The notes under the pieces: generated by a model
Told to the model about the DNA's origin: nothing
The model's input: the letters and a program-made list of their open reading frames with translations, nothing else
The model's database searches: none
Assembly (NCBI RefSeq): GCF_027923555.1
Contig: NZ_AP025523.1
Span: forward strand, 2,050,484 to 2,114,483
Reading direction: 5' to 3'
Length of the DNA: 64,000 bases
Source of the DNA: Vulcanimicrobium alpinum
GTDB taxonomy: Bacteria; Vulcanimicrobiota; Vulcanimicrobiia; Vulcanimicrobiales; Vulcanimicrobiaceae
Part shown: positions 1-9,531 of the stretch, piece by piece
Position numbering within the stretch: position 1 is the stretch's first letter
How the letters are laid out: each line of letters starts with the position of its first letter
Program-made: the position numbers and the translations under genes

Positions 1-998
1 CGCTAAGAGCTGAAGTGCTCCCGCGTCCGCGCGCAGCGAGCCCAGGCGCGTGCGCCACGTCGCGACGAGCGCTTCGATGCGGTCCTCGAATGCGACGGCG
101 TCATGAGCGGCACGCGTACATGCACCGGCAAACATCGCGATCCACGCCTCCATTGCGGCGTTAGCGACGGGTCCTTCAGGCGGTCCGTCGTAACGGGTTG
201 CGTTCAACGCGTGCACATATGCGCCGGCGCTCGTCGCAAGGATGAGCGATACCGGAGGCACCGTCCTGAGTGCAAGGCCCCGTCGACGGAGCACCATTGC
301 GATGAGCGCGCGGCCGGTGCGTCCGTTGCCATCGATGAAGGGGTGGATCGTTTCGAACTGCGCGTGCGCGATCGCAGCTTGCACGACCGGCGAAACACTG
401 TCGCCGTTGCAGAAACCGCAGAGGTCCTCGAGCAGTTCAGGAACGAGTTCGGGAGGCGGAGGGACAAAATCTGCCCCGTTCGGCGAGTTGTCGTGTCGCC
501 CGATCCAATTCTGCACGTGCCGAAGCCCCGTACGATCCGCCAAGGTTGTCGGACGCAATAGCGCCTCTTGCACGTCGACCAACCGCGCGGTGGTAATCGG
601 CTCCGCGGCATTCCGCAGTGCGCGCATCATCGCGTCGACGTTTCCGAGCACCTCGTCGGCTGTCGGATTCGGCGCGGGTCGACACCGGCTGCCGCTCTGA
701 GCACACGCGCCGGAGCGATTCTCAGGCCCTCGATATGCGACGACGCAACGGACTCTGCGCGCAACAGCAGGCGCGCAAGCGCCTCGGTGTCGGCAAGGGC
801 ACGCGCGCGCGCATCGAGACGCGCAATTGCCAGTTCGGCATCGGAGACATCTGCCGCGATGTCCGCTGACAGAATGAAGCGTCGGCCGGCAAGCTGATCA
901 GGGATGTAGGCCTGGTAGCGCCCGCTCCACCGCTCGCGGCGAGGAACCCCGATCCCCGCCTGCGGGGCGGTCCAAAGATGCGTTACATAGGTCCCCAC
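1..998 (-). pseudogene. Fic family protein, frame-broken, C-terminus outside window
   Basis: Fic/DOC proteins usually transfer AMP or another nucleotide moiety to a target hydroxyl. The N-terminal part (998 down to about 680) has the Fic N-terminal motif with AESVASSHIEGL. The rest continues in another frame (VLGNVDAMMRALRNA, then the full catalytic motif HPFIDGNGRTGR near 310-345) and stays open to the window edge. One single-base change near 680 joins the two halves, where the expected protein would read VDPAPNPTADEVLGN. The active-site His and the nucleotide-binding DGNGR residues are intact, so the break is recent or a sequence error. Family assignment is secure; functional state is unknown. 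Confidence 0.8.
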
Positions 999-1069
999 GC
1001 GTTCATATTATCATTTCTCATCATAAATGGGAGTAAGGACGCGTTGTGTTCCTGGTATCGCGCCGCGCG

Positions 1070-1318
1070 CTACCAGGTCAGCTCGTCGTCACCAGTGTTG
1101 GCAAACTCCGGCCAGGCGAGAGCGTCATCTTCAGCCGCCGCGAACTCGCGGCTCGCCGACGCCCAGCCGTCGCGCGAATGCCCTTCCGGCTTTCAAAATA
1201 CGACCGCGCCGCCCTCGACCGCCATGTCGATGTCCCGCTCGAAGCCGACCTCCGCCAAGATCGCCTTGGGAAGAACGACGCCTTGCGCGTTGCCGATGCG
1301 CCGCAGCGTGATACGCAT
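1070..1318 (-). pseudogene. MazE/AbrB-like antitoxin with in-frame TGA
   Basis: The product is a SpoVT/AbrB-fold antitoxin. It begins MRITLRRIGNAQGVVLPKAI and aligns along its whole length with the intact antitoxin at 9195-9443, including the tail AWPEFANTGDDELTW. Codon 42 (1195-1193) is TGA where the intact copy has Arg. No toxin follows: after the stop only a VARG start-like stub remains, which loses homology and ends within about 20 codons. This is therefore the ghost of a MazEF-type pair. The adjacent Fic gene lies downstream on the same strand. Misread CGA is a possible alternative to a true nonsense mutation. Confidence 0.7.
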
Positions 1319-1391
1319 GGGGAAACAATGATGTAACAGCGAGATGTTCAAGTCAAACAGTGCGACCCGCCGCGGTTTCGACCCGACCGTG

Positions 1392-1673
1392 CTAAGCGGC
1401 CCGGCGGCGCACCCAGGCAACCGGTACGGCGTCGCAGGGGGCGAGCCGCTTGTGCTTCGTCGCGCGGTGCCACTGGGCGCAGAATCCGCAGCGATAGGCC
1501 GTTTCATGCTTCGGGCAGCCGGAGCGCGCCGCCGTCCGCGAAGCATACGCGATCTTGGCGGTGCCGTCGAGCCGGACGCAGGCGCGCGGTACGATCGCGC
1601 GCGGCATGAGGGCCTGCGCCCCGTTGCGGAGCGGATACGCGACGATCACGACGTTGTCGGCAAGCACGGCCAT
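1392..1673 (-). CDS. Small Cys/His-containing hypothetical protein
   Basis: A 93-residue protein of unknown function. The start ATG is preceded by an AGAAGGAG ribosome-binding site at good spacing, which is the main reason to accept it. The middle contains CPKHETAYRCGFCAQWH, a Cys/His cluster that could bind a metal ion, within a basic, Ala/Arg-rich chain. No signal peptide or membrane segment is visible. It lies upstream of the dead antitoxin on the same strand. I do not recognise the family. Confidence 0.45.
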   Translation of the reverse strand: MAVLADNVVIVAYPLRNGAQALMPRAIVPRACVRLDGTAKIAYASRTAARSGCPKHETAYRCGFCAQWHRATKHKRLAPCDAVPVAWVRRRAA

Positions 1674-1790
1674 GGCGAAACTCCTTCTGTTTCCTCCATG
1701 GAATCACGGCCGTGTGCCACACGGGTGGCGCACAGCTGCAGCCGTTTCTCTCCGACCAATTCGCACAGAGTCGCGCCGGTGCGCGATTAG

Positions 1791-2180
1791 GGCGGGCTCG
1801 GCGCGATCGACGACAACCCGACGCCCGGCGAGTACTTCTCCTTCATTTCCGGGGCCTACAACGCGACTGCGACGGCTACGATCGATTCCGTCGGCGGAAC
1901 ACAGCCGTACCAGAACACGACGCTCACGAACGTCGCACTCACGACGCTCTCGTCGCCGGCGATCACGCCGATCAACGTCGGCTTCGCCCAAGGCGTGGGT
2001 TTCGCGAGCGTCTCGCTTCAGGGTCAAACGACGAAGCTCGTCTCCTTCTCGGTGAGCCGTGCGTCGCGGGATCACGGACGAGCGACGGAGTCGCTGCGCG
2101 CAGCGCCGAGCACCCCCGCCCAAACACGCGCCGCCGTGGACGCGGTCGTCCGCGGCTTCTTCGGAACGAACGCGCCGTAG
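1791..2180 (+). pseudogene. Possible remnant of a secreted beta-rich protein
   Basis: The frame from 1791 to the TAG at 2178-2180 reads like the C-terminal part of an exported protein, rich in Thr, Ser, Val and Gly (for example GEYFSFISGAYNATATAT). A stop at 1788-1790 closes the frame upstream and there is no credible start before an internal GTG/ATG near 1995. The composition differs from the Arg-rich shadow frames around it, which suggests former coding. No family is assigned. Confidence 0.3.
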
Positions 2181-2247
2181 CAACGAATCAAGCGGGGACG
2201 CGCCACCACGCCAACCATGTGGCACTCCCGGCCGCTAGGCTTCGCGC

Positions 2248-3013
2248 ATGTGGACGCACGTGCGCGAAGCCACCTACGCCGTCGTCGATGTGGAGACGAC
2301 CGGCTTCGACCGGATGAGCGACCGGGTCGTCGAAGTCGCCTGCGTCCTCATTCGAGGCGGACGGGAAGTGGATGCGTTCTCGACCCTCGTCGACCCGGGC
2401 CGTCCCATCCCGGAGCGCGCGACCGCCGTGCACGGGATTACCGATGCGCATGTCCGCAGCAAGCCCTACCTGGAGGTGCTCTCGCCGGAGCTGCAGCGCA
2501 TCTGTGAAGGCGCGATCGTCGTCGCGCACAACGCCGCATTCGATCGCTACATTTCTGCCGATGCTCGGGGATCGCCCCGGGATCTGCACGATGCGGCTCG
2601 CGCGCCACGCATTCCCGAAACTTCACGGCCATGCGCTCCAAGCGCTGCGGCGCGCGCTCGATCTCGATGTGGCCGATGACGTCGGCGTCGCGCATCGCGC
2701 CCTCGGCGACGCCCGCGCGACGGCGGCCCTGCTCAACGTGCTGATCCGGCGATACCTGCACCTCGGTTATCCCGCCGACACCGCATCGCTCGTGGCGGTC
2801 GCGCAGGCGAGGATCCGCTTCCCGCGCTTCCCGTTCGGAAGGTTCCGCGGCGTCCCGATCGCGCGCGTTCCGGACGATTATCTGGAGTGGATGATGCGCT
2901 GCGCCGATCCGCCGTTCGATGCCGACATCCGCGGGACGGCGAGCGCCGAACTCGCTCGCCGCACTGCAGAACGCGCCCGGGATCTGCGTCCATCGTTACG
3001 GCCGGCGTCGTAG
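2248..3013 (+). pseudogene. DnaQ-like 3'-5' exonuclease with DUF3820-like tail, one frame break
   Basis: The N-terminal half (YAVVDVETTGFDRMSDRVVE, then HGITDAHV and VAHNAAFDR) is the DEDDh exonuclease fold, with the D-E of ExoI, the ExoII Asn/Asp region and later the ExoIII H-x-x-x-D (AHRALGDA). The frame changes near 2550-2556; downstream FLPMLGDRPGICTMRLARH continues the same domain to the TAG at 3011-3013. The C-terminal segment (FPFGRFRGVPIARVPDDYLEWM) resembles the short DUF3820 module often attached to such exonucleases. One base restores a protein of about 255 residues. The SNF2 helicase follows on the same strand, suggesting a DNA-processing pair. Confidence 0.75.
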
Positions 3014-3171
3014 ATCGCTGCTCGCGTGCGCTGGAACTGCAGCTCAATCGCGCCGCGCGCCGCCGGTCGCCTTTTCCGGATAGCCCGGTTTTCTTTGCGG
3101 CGAGCCGAGACTCGCGTCGCCTGGGTCGGCGCATACGGGTCCGTCGGCACACCGATGCGAACCTCCCCGGC

Positions 3172-6100
3172 GTGGCGGAACTGACGCTTTGCGACGCGGT
3201 CGGGCTGCGCGACATCGAGCGGGAATTCGGCGCCGTCACCTACCGCCGCGGCCTCCGATACGCGCACGACGGCCGCGTGGCGCAAATCGACACACCCGAC
3301 GAGCACACCGTACGCGGCCGGGTGTCGGGCGGTGCGCGCGCGCCCTACGAAACCGTGGTTCGCGTCCATCACGACGGCCGCCGCCGCCTGCGCATCGAGA
3401 GCACGTGCACCTGCCCCGTCGACGATCGCTGCAAACACGGCGCGGCGCTGCTCGCCGTCGCCCTCGGCGCGCAAGACGACGACGACACCATCGAGACCGA
3501 CGACGCGCCCGATCCGGCGCTCGCGCGCTGGCTGCAGAACCTGCAGCGCGAACACCGCGCACCCGACACCGTTCCCGAATTTCTCGCCTATCAACTCTCC
3601 ATCCGTGAACGCCGGCGCCTGACCGTCGACATCGCGATCGCACGTCGCGAGGAATCCGGCGCGGTCCGCACCGTGCGCGCGATGTCGCGCGCCGATGCGC
3701 TGGTCTCGACGGCGCGCGCGATCGGCCCCGACGACATGATGGCGCTCAAACTGCTCACCGCCGAAGGATCACCGAACCTCGCGGTGCGTGCGCGGCTCGT
3801 CTCCGCCGCGGTGGAGCTGATGGTCGCGAGCGGCAATGCGACCTTCGCCGGAACGCCGCTCACTGCGGGCGCGTCTGCGCGGGGCACGATCGCCTGGCGC
3901 ATCGGCGACGACGGCCGTCAACACCTCGCAACGCTCGTTGGCGGCGACGACGTGACCGTCTTCCTCACCCCGGAACCGTGGTACGTCCGCGCGGACGGCG
4001 CGTGCGGACGTTTCGACCTCGGCCTCGACCCGCGGGCGGCGGCGACGATCCTCGAGGCGCCGCCGTTGCGCGACGCCGACGCCGCCGACGCCGCGGTGCA
4101 TTTGGCGCGCTTCGGCATCGCCGTCCCGCAGAGCACGATCGCGACGCAGCGTGTCGCCGAACCGCCCGTCGCCGTCCTGCGGCTGGAATGCGACGAACTT
4201 CCGCCGCGCTATCGCTACCAGCGCCCGCGCGCCGCGGACGCCGTCGCGAAGCTCGCGTTCCGCTACGGCCCGCACGAAACACCCGCGGGGACGAAGACGA
4301 CGTCGTTCAAACGCAACGCCGACGGCGCGATCGTCGTGCACGAACGTGACCGCGACGCGGAGCGCGCCGCGATCGCGCAGCTCGCCGCCTACGGTCTCGC
4401 CCGCCGCGACGGCGACACCTTCGGCTTCGTCCCGTGGGACCCGGAACGCAACTGGATGCAGTTTCTGCTGAACGGCGTGCCGGAACTGCAGGCCCGCGGC
4501 TGGCGGGTGACGACCGCGCACGACTTCCCGGTGACGCTCGTCGAGCCCACCGCGCCGATCGACGTGCAGCTCAACGACGCCGGCGCCGGCAGCTTCGCGG
4601 TCGACGTCACGGTCGACGTCGACGGGAAACCCGTGCGGCTCGTCCCGCTCATCGTCGCGGCGCTGCACAACACGCCGGGTCTGCTCGATCGCGACGGTCG
4701 CGTCGCGATCGGGACGCTGCCCGGCGGCCGTCACCTCGCGCTCCCTGCGGAGCGGTTGCGCGCCGTGGTGAGCACGCTCGTCGAACTCTTCGACGCGCGC
4801 GGCACCGGCGACGCGCGCCTGACGCTGCCGCGCGCGCTGGCGCTGGAGGACGTCGACGGCGTTCTCCGCCTGCGCGGGTCGGGGACGGAGCGCGTGCGCG
4901 GCGCGGCTCGCTCGCTCGCGGCGCCATCGTCGCTCGCACCGGTCCCCGCGTCGCTGCGCGCGACGCTGCGCTCCTATCAGCACGAGGGCTTTGCCTGGCT
5001 GCAGCGGCTGCGCGTTTGCGGCTTCGGCGGGATCCTCGCCGACTCGATGGGCCTCGGCAAGACCGTGCAGACGCTGGCGCATCTGCTCGCCGAACAGAAA
5101 GCGGGCCGTCTCGACGTACCGGCGCTGGTGATCGCGCCGACCAGCGTCGTGCCGAACTGGGCCGCCGAGGCGGAACGCTTCGCGCCGTCGCTGCGCGTCC
5201 TGGTGCTGAACGGCCCGCAGCGCGCCGCGCATTTTCCCGAGATACCCCGCGCCGACGTGGTAGTGACGAGCTACGCTCTGCTCGCGCGTGATGCCGACAC
5301 GCTGCTCGCGCAGCGCTGGCACATCGCGGTCCTCGACGAAGCGCAGAACATCAAGAACCCTGCCGCGAAGGTGACGCAGACCGCGTACCGCATCGACGCA
5401 CGCCAACGGATCGCGCTGACCGGCACGCCGGTCGAGAACCACCTCGGCGAACTATGGTCGCTCTTCTCGTACGTCGACCCGTCGGTGCTCGGCGAACGCC
5501 TGCACTTCAATCGCCACTTCCGCACGCCGATCGAGAAAAACGACGACGCGTCGCGCCGCACCGCGCTCGCCGCGCGCATCGCGCCCTTCCTGCTGCGCCG
5601 CACGAAGGAGCGCGTCGCACCGGAACTACCGCCGAAGACGGAAATCGTCCGCAGCATCGAGATGGGGGCGGCGCAGCGCGACGTATACGAAACGATCCGC
5701 GCCGCGATGCACGAGCGCGTCCGCCGCGCAATCGCCGCGAAGGGCCTCGCGAAGAGTCAGATCGTAGTGCTCGACGCACTCCTGAAGATGCGCCAGGCCT
5801 GCTGCGATCCGCGTCTGGTAAAGGCCGACGCCGCAAAGGCCGCTGGAGCAGGCGCGAAGCTCGCGACGTTGCTCGAGATGCTCGACGAATTGCTCGAGGA
5901 CGGCCGCCGCATTCTGCTCTTCTCGCAATTCACGAGCATGCTCGCGCTGGTCGAAGCGGCGCTGGACGAGCGTGCGATCCCGTACGTGCTGCTGACCGGC
6001 GACACGCGCGAGCGCGCCGAGCCGATCCGGCGCTTTCAAGCCGGCGAGGTCCCGCTGTTCCTGATCAGCCTGAAGGCCGGCGGCACCGGGCTCAACCTGA

Positions 6101-6354
6101 CCGCCGCCGACACGGTGATCCACTTCGACCCGTGGTGGAACCCGGCGACGGAACGCCAGGCGACGGACCGCGCGCATCGGATTGGTCAGACGAAACCGGT
6201 CTTCGTGTACAAGCTGGTCTGCGAACGGACGGTCGAGGAGCGCATCCTGGAGCTGCACGAGCGCAAGGCCGCGCTGGCCGACGCGATTCTCGACGGCGAT
6301 GTGGGTGCGGCTGCCCTCGATGCGGAGACGATCGCGGCGCTGTTCGCGGAGTGA
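3172..6354 (+). CDS. SNF2-family helicase with SWIM zinc finger
   Basis: A DNA-dependent ATPase of the Swi2/Snf2 group, about 1060 residues, predicted to remodel or translocate along DNA in the cytoplasm. Residues about 80-90 hold a SWIM finger (CTCPVDDRCKH). A long middle region leads to the helicase core: Walker A DSMGLGKT near residue 624, the DEAQ box in VLDEAQNIK near 720, GGTGLNLT near 970 and DRAHRIGQT near 1000. The reading frame is open from 2887, but that would overlap the exonuclease by more than 100 bases, so I chose the GTG at 3172, just before the domain begins. Family is certain; substrate is unknown. Confidence 0.92.
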   Translation: MAELTLCDAVGLRDIEREFGAVTYRRGLRYAHDGRVAQIDTPDEHTVRGRVSGGARAPYETVVRVHHDGRRRLRIESTCTCPVDDRCKHGAALLAVALGAQDDDDTIETDDAPDPALARWLQNLQREHRAPDTVPEFLAYQLSIRERRRLTVDIAIARREESGAVRTVRAMSRADALVSTARAIGPDDMMALKLLTAEGSPNLAVRARLVSAAVELMVASGNATFAGTPLTAGASARGTIAWRIGDDGRQHLATLVGGDDVTVFLTPEPWYVRADGACGRFDLGLDPRAAATILEAPPLRDADAADAAVHLARFGIAVPQSTIATQRVAEPPVAVLRLECDELPPRYRYQRPRAADAVAKLAFRYGPHETPAGTKTTSFKRNADGAIVVHERDRDAERAAIAQLAAYGLARRDGDTFGFVPWDPERNWMQFLLNGVPELQARGWRVTTAHDFPVTLVEPTAPIDVQLNDAGAGSFAVDVTVDVDGKPVRLVPLIVAALHNTPGLLDRDGRVAIGTLPGGRHLALPAERLRAVVSTLVELFDARGTGDARLTLPRALALEDVDGVLRLRGSGTERVRGAARSLAAPSSLAPVPASLRATLRSYQHEGFAWLQRLRVCGFGGILADSMGLGKTVQTLAHLLAEQKAGRLDVPALVIAPTSVVPNWAAEAERFAPSLRVLVLNGPQRAAHFPEIPRADVVVTSYALLARDADTLLAQRWHIAVLDEAQNIKNPAAKVTQTAYRIDARQRIALTGTPVENHLGELWSLFSYVDPSVLGERLHFNRHFRTPIEKNDDASRRTALAARIAPFLLRRTKERVAPELPPKTEIVRSIEMGAAQRDVYETIRAAMHERVRRAIAAKGLAKSQIVVLDALLKMRQACCDPRLVKADAAKAAGAGAKLATLLEMLDELLEDGRRILLFSQFTSMLALVEAALDERAIPYVLLTGDTRERAEPIRRFQAGEVPLFLISLKAGGTGLNLTAADTVIHFDPWWNPATERQATDRAHRIGQTKPVFVYKLVCERTVEERILELHERKAALADAILDGDVGAAALDAETIAALFAE

Positions 6355-6412
6355 TCGCTGCCCGCAGCCACGAAGCGATCACGTCCAGGACACATCAGGC
6401 AGGGACGCTCCG
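6182..6412 (+). other. Helicase tail and short spacer before Uma2
   Basis: The Uma2 frame is open upstream to 6182, but 6182-6354 is the C-terminal part of the SNF2 gene in another frame, so the upstream extension is not coding. The true spacer is 6355-6412, with no promoter that stands out; the Uma2 gene is probably cotranscribed with the helicase. Confidence 0.5.
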
Positions 6413-7015
6413 ATGAGTGACATGCGAAGCACGACCGAATTCCGGCGCATCCGGCCGCTCAGCGTCGCCGACTACGACCGTATGGGCGAAGCCGGCATCA
6501 TCGACCCGGATGAACGCGTCGAACTCCTGAACGGCGAGCTGCTGCAAATGCCGCCGATCGGCCCCGCGCACTCGAAGGCCACCGTGACGTTGTACGACGA
6601 GTTTCGCGATCGATTTCGCGATCGCGCGGTGATGCGGCCGCAGCAGCCGATCACCCTGAGCGACGAAAGCGAACCGGAACCGGAAGTGGTCTTACCGCGG
6701 CAGCCGGCGGAGCGATACGACGACGCGCATCCGACGCCGGCCGACGTGCTCTTGGTCGTCGAAGTCGCCGACGCGACGCTCGCGTTCGATCGATCCGAGA
6801 AGCTGCAGGCGTATGCGCGCGCGGGCATTGGCGAGTACTGGATCGTGAATGTTCAGCGACGCGCCGTGGAGCGGTACCGCGAGCCCTCCTGCGCGGAGTA
6901 CCAGTCGGTCGAGGTCTTCGGCGTCGACGCGTTGGTCGCCACCGGCAGCCTTCACGGACGACGCGTTTCCGGTTCGGCGGCTTTTCACGGCGCGATAGCG
7001 GCTCGAACGCGGTGA
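6413..7015 (+). CDS. Uma2 family endonuclease
   Basis: A 200-residue protein of the Uma2/DUF820 family, which has a PD-(D/E)XK restriction-endonuclease-like fold. The signature is visible: VADYDRMGEAGIIDPDERVELLNGEL at the front, then VLLVVEVADATLAFDRSEKL, and AYARAGIGEYWIVN. The usual P-D of the motif appears as PEPEVVLPR, so one catalytic aspartate position may be altered. The start ATG lies behind an AGGGACG-type site, 58 bases after the helicase stop. Physiological role of the family is poorly known. Confidence 0.85.
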   Translation: MSDMRSTTEFRRIRPLSVADYDRMGEAGIIDPDERVELLNGELLQMPPIGPAHSKATVTLYDEFRDRFRDRAVMRPQQPITLSDESEPEPEVVLPRQPAERYDDAHPTPADVLLVVEVADATLAFDRSEKLQAYARAGIGEYWIVNVQRRAVERYREPSCAEYQSVEVFGVDALVATGSLHGRRVSGSAAFHGAIAARTR

Positions 7016-7022
7016 GGGGGCG

Positions 7023-8030
7023 TCAGCCGGCGGACGCGTAGACGGCGGCGATCGCGTCGGCCGTCCGGCGTGCCGCGGCGACGGCCGCCTCGGGCGCGAC
7101 GACCTTCGCCTGCGCGCCGAAGCCGAACGTCCAGCGCACGACCTCGTCGACGTCCACGACGCGCACGGCGATGCGCACGCGGCCGTCGGGCAGATGCGTC
7201 ACCTCCTGACCGCGATGCCACACGCGGCTCGCCGCCGCAGCGGCGACGACGGGTGTGAACTCGACGGTCACCGCGACCGGCGTCTCGTCGCCCTGCATGA
7301 AGCCCAGCACGTCGGGGTTCGCATAGCCTTCGGGGATCGTGCGCCGGCGTGCGGCCGTGCCGCTGCGCGTGGGAAGTCCGACGATGGCGTCGAGCGCGAA
7401 GAACCGCCATTTCTTCTTGCCGAGATCGTAGCCGACGAGGTAGTAGCGGCCCGATCGAACGACGACGCGATACGGTTCGACCTCCCGGTCCGTCGCCTCG
7501 GCGGCCCGCGCGCTGCGGTACCGGAAGCGCACCTGCGCGCGGCCGTCCCGCGACGCCCACGCGCTCTTCAGCTTCTCGTAGACCTGCGCGACGCGCGAAC
7601 CCTCGACGAGCCGCGGCGCCTGCAAGTGCAGAAACGTCTCGCCTTCCGGCGCGCGGTCGGCCATCGCGCCGAGTTCGTCATGAAACGGCTCACCGAGCGT
7701 GCGCGCGATCTCTGCGATCAGCGCGAGGAACGGCGGCCGGTCTTCGTCGAGCCGGCGCAACGAGGTGTCGAGCGACTCCAGCCCGATCGCCCCGTCCTTG
7801 ATCTTCGCCGCAATGCGAAAGCCCGAGCTCTTGCCGATGGCGCGCAATTGCTGCAGGTCGCGCTGAAAGCTGCGCTTATCGACCTCGTGCAGGCGCTGAT
7901 AGTCGTCGAGCCGCACCCGCTTGTGCCGCAAGAGCTCGAGGAGCAGCCAGATCTTGCGCGCGACGGATTCCGGCGCCTCGCCCGTGTCCCGCCGCCCCGC
8001 ATCGTCGAGATCCTCAAATCGTTTCGACAC
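7023..8030 (-). CDS. WYL-domain transcriptional regulator
   Basis: A regulator of about 335 residues. The N-terminal part (KIWLLLELLRHKRVRLDDYQ, then SFQRDLQQLRAIG) is an HTH domain of the DeoR/HTH_11 type. The C-terminal half contains the WYL core (VEPYRVVVRSGRYYLVGYDL) and a WCX-like tail. WYL proteins sense ligands such as nucleotides and often control DNA-damage or defence genes. I chose the GTG at 8030, since the frame further upstream loses family character. It converges on the Uma2 gene, leaving only 7 bases between stops. Confidence 0.85.
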   Translation of the reverse strand: MSKRFEDLDDAGRRDTGEAPESVARKIWLLLELLRHKRVRLDDYQRLHEVDKRSFQRDLQQLRAIGKSSGFRIAAKIKDGAIGLESLDTSLRRLDEDRPPFLALIAEIARTLGEPFHDELGAMADRAPEGETFLHLQAPRLVEGSRVAQVYEKLKSAWASRDGRAQVRFRYRSARAAEATDREVEPYRVVVRSGRYYLVGYDLGKKKWRFFALDAIVGLPTRSGTAARRRTIPEGYANPDVLGFMQGDETPVAVTVEFTPVVAAAAASRVWHRGQEVTHLPDGRVRIAVRVVDVDEVVRWTFGFGAQAKVVAPEAAVAAARRTADAIAAVYASAG

Positions 8031-8074
8031 CGCACGATGCGGTTCGGCTCGCGTGCGTCCACGCCCCGCGTGCC

Positions 8075-8635
8075 TCAGTGGTCGGCAGTCCGGATCGCGC
8101 CAGCGGGGATCGGTGCGGGCGTCGCCGTGGTGGGAACGCCGCAGACCCGCTGCGCCCGCGACGTCAGCGGCACGTACATCTGCCCCCTCACGACCGTCAC
8201 GTCTTTGTTGCTGCCGAAAAAGCCCTGACGACGACGGTATTCGCTGCGGTCGAAACGGACCGCGAGCGTATCGCCGCAAAACGAATGGACCTCATCGACG
8301 CCCACGCGCAGATTCGCCCCGCGATACACGAACAGGTCGTCGCGCCCTTGCTGCGCCTCGGCGACGCCGCCCTCCGCGTCGTCGCCCGCGCGCGCGACGA
8401 CGTAGCCGTCCACGATCACGTCGTTCACGAGCTCGAAGTGCCAGTGCTGCCCGGTCTGCGCGGAGTACGAGTTGTGGCCTTCGAGCGTCCGCACGACGAT
8501 CGGCACGCCGCGCGGTACGAGAACGGTCACGGTCGCGGGTGCCGGCGACTCGATCGCGGCCGGCGTTTCGGCCGCAACCGCGCCTGCCGGGATCAGCGCC
8601 AGCGCGAGCGCGAGCGCGCGAAATTGCGTTTGCAT
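8075..8635 (-). CDS. Secreted hypothetical protein with signal peptide
   Basis: A protein of about 186 residues from the ATG at 8635. It opens with a clear signal peptide (MQTQFRALALALALIPAGAVAA, cleavage after AVAA). The mature part begins with Pro/Ala-rich sequence and then a compact domain (VLVPRGVPIVVRTLE, a DGYVVARAGDDAEG segment, and two cysteines about 60 residues apart). It may be a periplasmic beta-sandwich. It sits 44 bases upstream of the WYL regulator on the same strand and could share its transcript. No family recognised. Confidence 0.65.
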   Translation of the reverse strand: MQTQFRALALALALIPAGAVAAETPAAIESPAPATVTVLVPRGVPIVVRTLEGHNSYSAQTGQHWHFELVNDVIVDGYVVARAGDDAEGGVAEAQQGRDDLFVYRGANLRVGVDEVHSFCGDTLAVRFDRSEYRRRQGFFGSNKDVTVVRGQMYVPLTSRAQRVCGVPTTATPAPIPAGAIRTADH

Positions 8636-8880
8636 GCGCGCATCATGCTGGATCGACGCGACACAGGTGCGTCGCATCGCCTCGCGTCAGATCTCCGCGG
8701 ACGTTTCGACGCCATTTGCCGTCCCGAACGGACCCACGCGCCACCGTACGGCATCACGGGGTCGTACGCTTCACCTTGACGGGCAGCGGCTGCCAGAAGT
8801 TTCCCTAGCTCGTACCGTGGTTCCGAAGCCGCTGAAACCAGGCCGGGTCGGTGACGGCAACGTACGCGCGCATCAGACCT

Positions 8881-9201
8881 TTATTGAACGAACAGCTCTT
8901 GCAAGGCGGAGAGCGTGCTCGACAGCGTTTTCTTCGGGACGGCGCCCAACTTCTTGACGAGCCGAGCCTTATCGATCGTTCGTATTTGATCGAGGAGAAC
9001 AAGACCGGACTTTCCGCCGAAAGTCACCGGGACGCGGAACGGAGCGGGGCGACTGCCGGTGGTCATCGGCGCGACGATGACCGTACGCAAAAAGTCATGG
9101 AGCTCAGCGGGCGACATGACCACGCAGGGGCGCGTTTTCCGTATCTCACTGCCGATCGTAGGATCGAGCGCAGCGAGCCAGACCTCGCCTCGCGCTACCA
9201 C
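8881..9201 (-). CDS. MazF-like type II toxin (endoribonuclease)
   Basis: A 107-residue PemK/MazF-fold toxin, a family that cleaves mRNA at short sequences. Family features are RGEVWLAALDPTIGSEIRKTRPCVVMS at the start and VAPMTT, followed by GLVLLDQIRTIDKARL. I chose the GTG at 9201, which overlaps the antitoxin stop by a few bases (antitoxin TAG at 9197-9195); this is the usual translational coupling of antitoxin then toxin. The frame extends upstream to 9291 but that would read through the antitoxin tail. Confidence 0.85.
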   Translation of the reverse strand: MVARGEVWLAALDPTIGSEIRKTRPCVVMSPAELHDFLRTVIVAPMTTGSRPAPFRVPVTFGGKSGLVLLDQIRTIDKARLVKKLGAVPKKTLSSTLSALQELFVQ

Positions 9202-9443
9202 GTCAACTCGGAATCGCCGGCGTTGCCGAACTCGGGCCACACAAGGGCGTCGTCGTTCGCGTCGGCGATCGCTCGACTCGCAGACGCCCAACCCTCACGA
9301 GGCCGGCGCGTCGGCTTCCGAAGAACGATGGCGCCGTCCTCGACGTCGATGTCGACGTCGCGTTCAAGCCCGACCTGCGCAAGAAGCGGCTTCGGGATGA
9401 TGACGCCTTGCGAGTTTCCTACTCGCTTCAACGTGGTCCGCAT
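9195..9443 (-). CDS. MazE/AbrB-like antitoxin
   Basis: An 82-residue antitoxin with an N-terminal swapped-hairpin AbrB fold (MRTTLKRVGNSQGVIIPKPL) for DNA binding and an acidic, Trp-containing C-terminal tail (DDALVWPEFGNAGDSELTW) that would wrap the toxin. It starts at 9443 and overlaps the toxin start by seven bases, so the two are a coupled operon that is probably autoregulated. Its closest visible relative is the nonsense-broken copy at 1070-1318, which lacks its toxin. Confidence 0.85.
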   Translation of the reverse strand: MRTTLKRVGNSQGVIIPKPLLAQVGLERDVDIDVEDGAIVLRKPTRRPREGWASASRAIADANDDALVWPEFGNAGDSELTW

Positions 9444-9531
9444 GTACTAACAATGGTATAACACTCGGGAAAGGGCGTCAATCCTTCAGGCTCACGTGAC
9501 TGCATGCATGTCCCGCTAGCACTCGTTGGAT

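Noticed and set aside
8636-8880. Possible small gene between the secreted protein and MazF
   Set aside because: No frame with a start signal or protein-like composition; taken as promoter and spacer.
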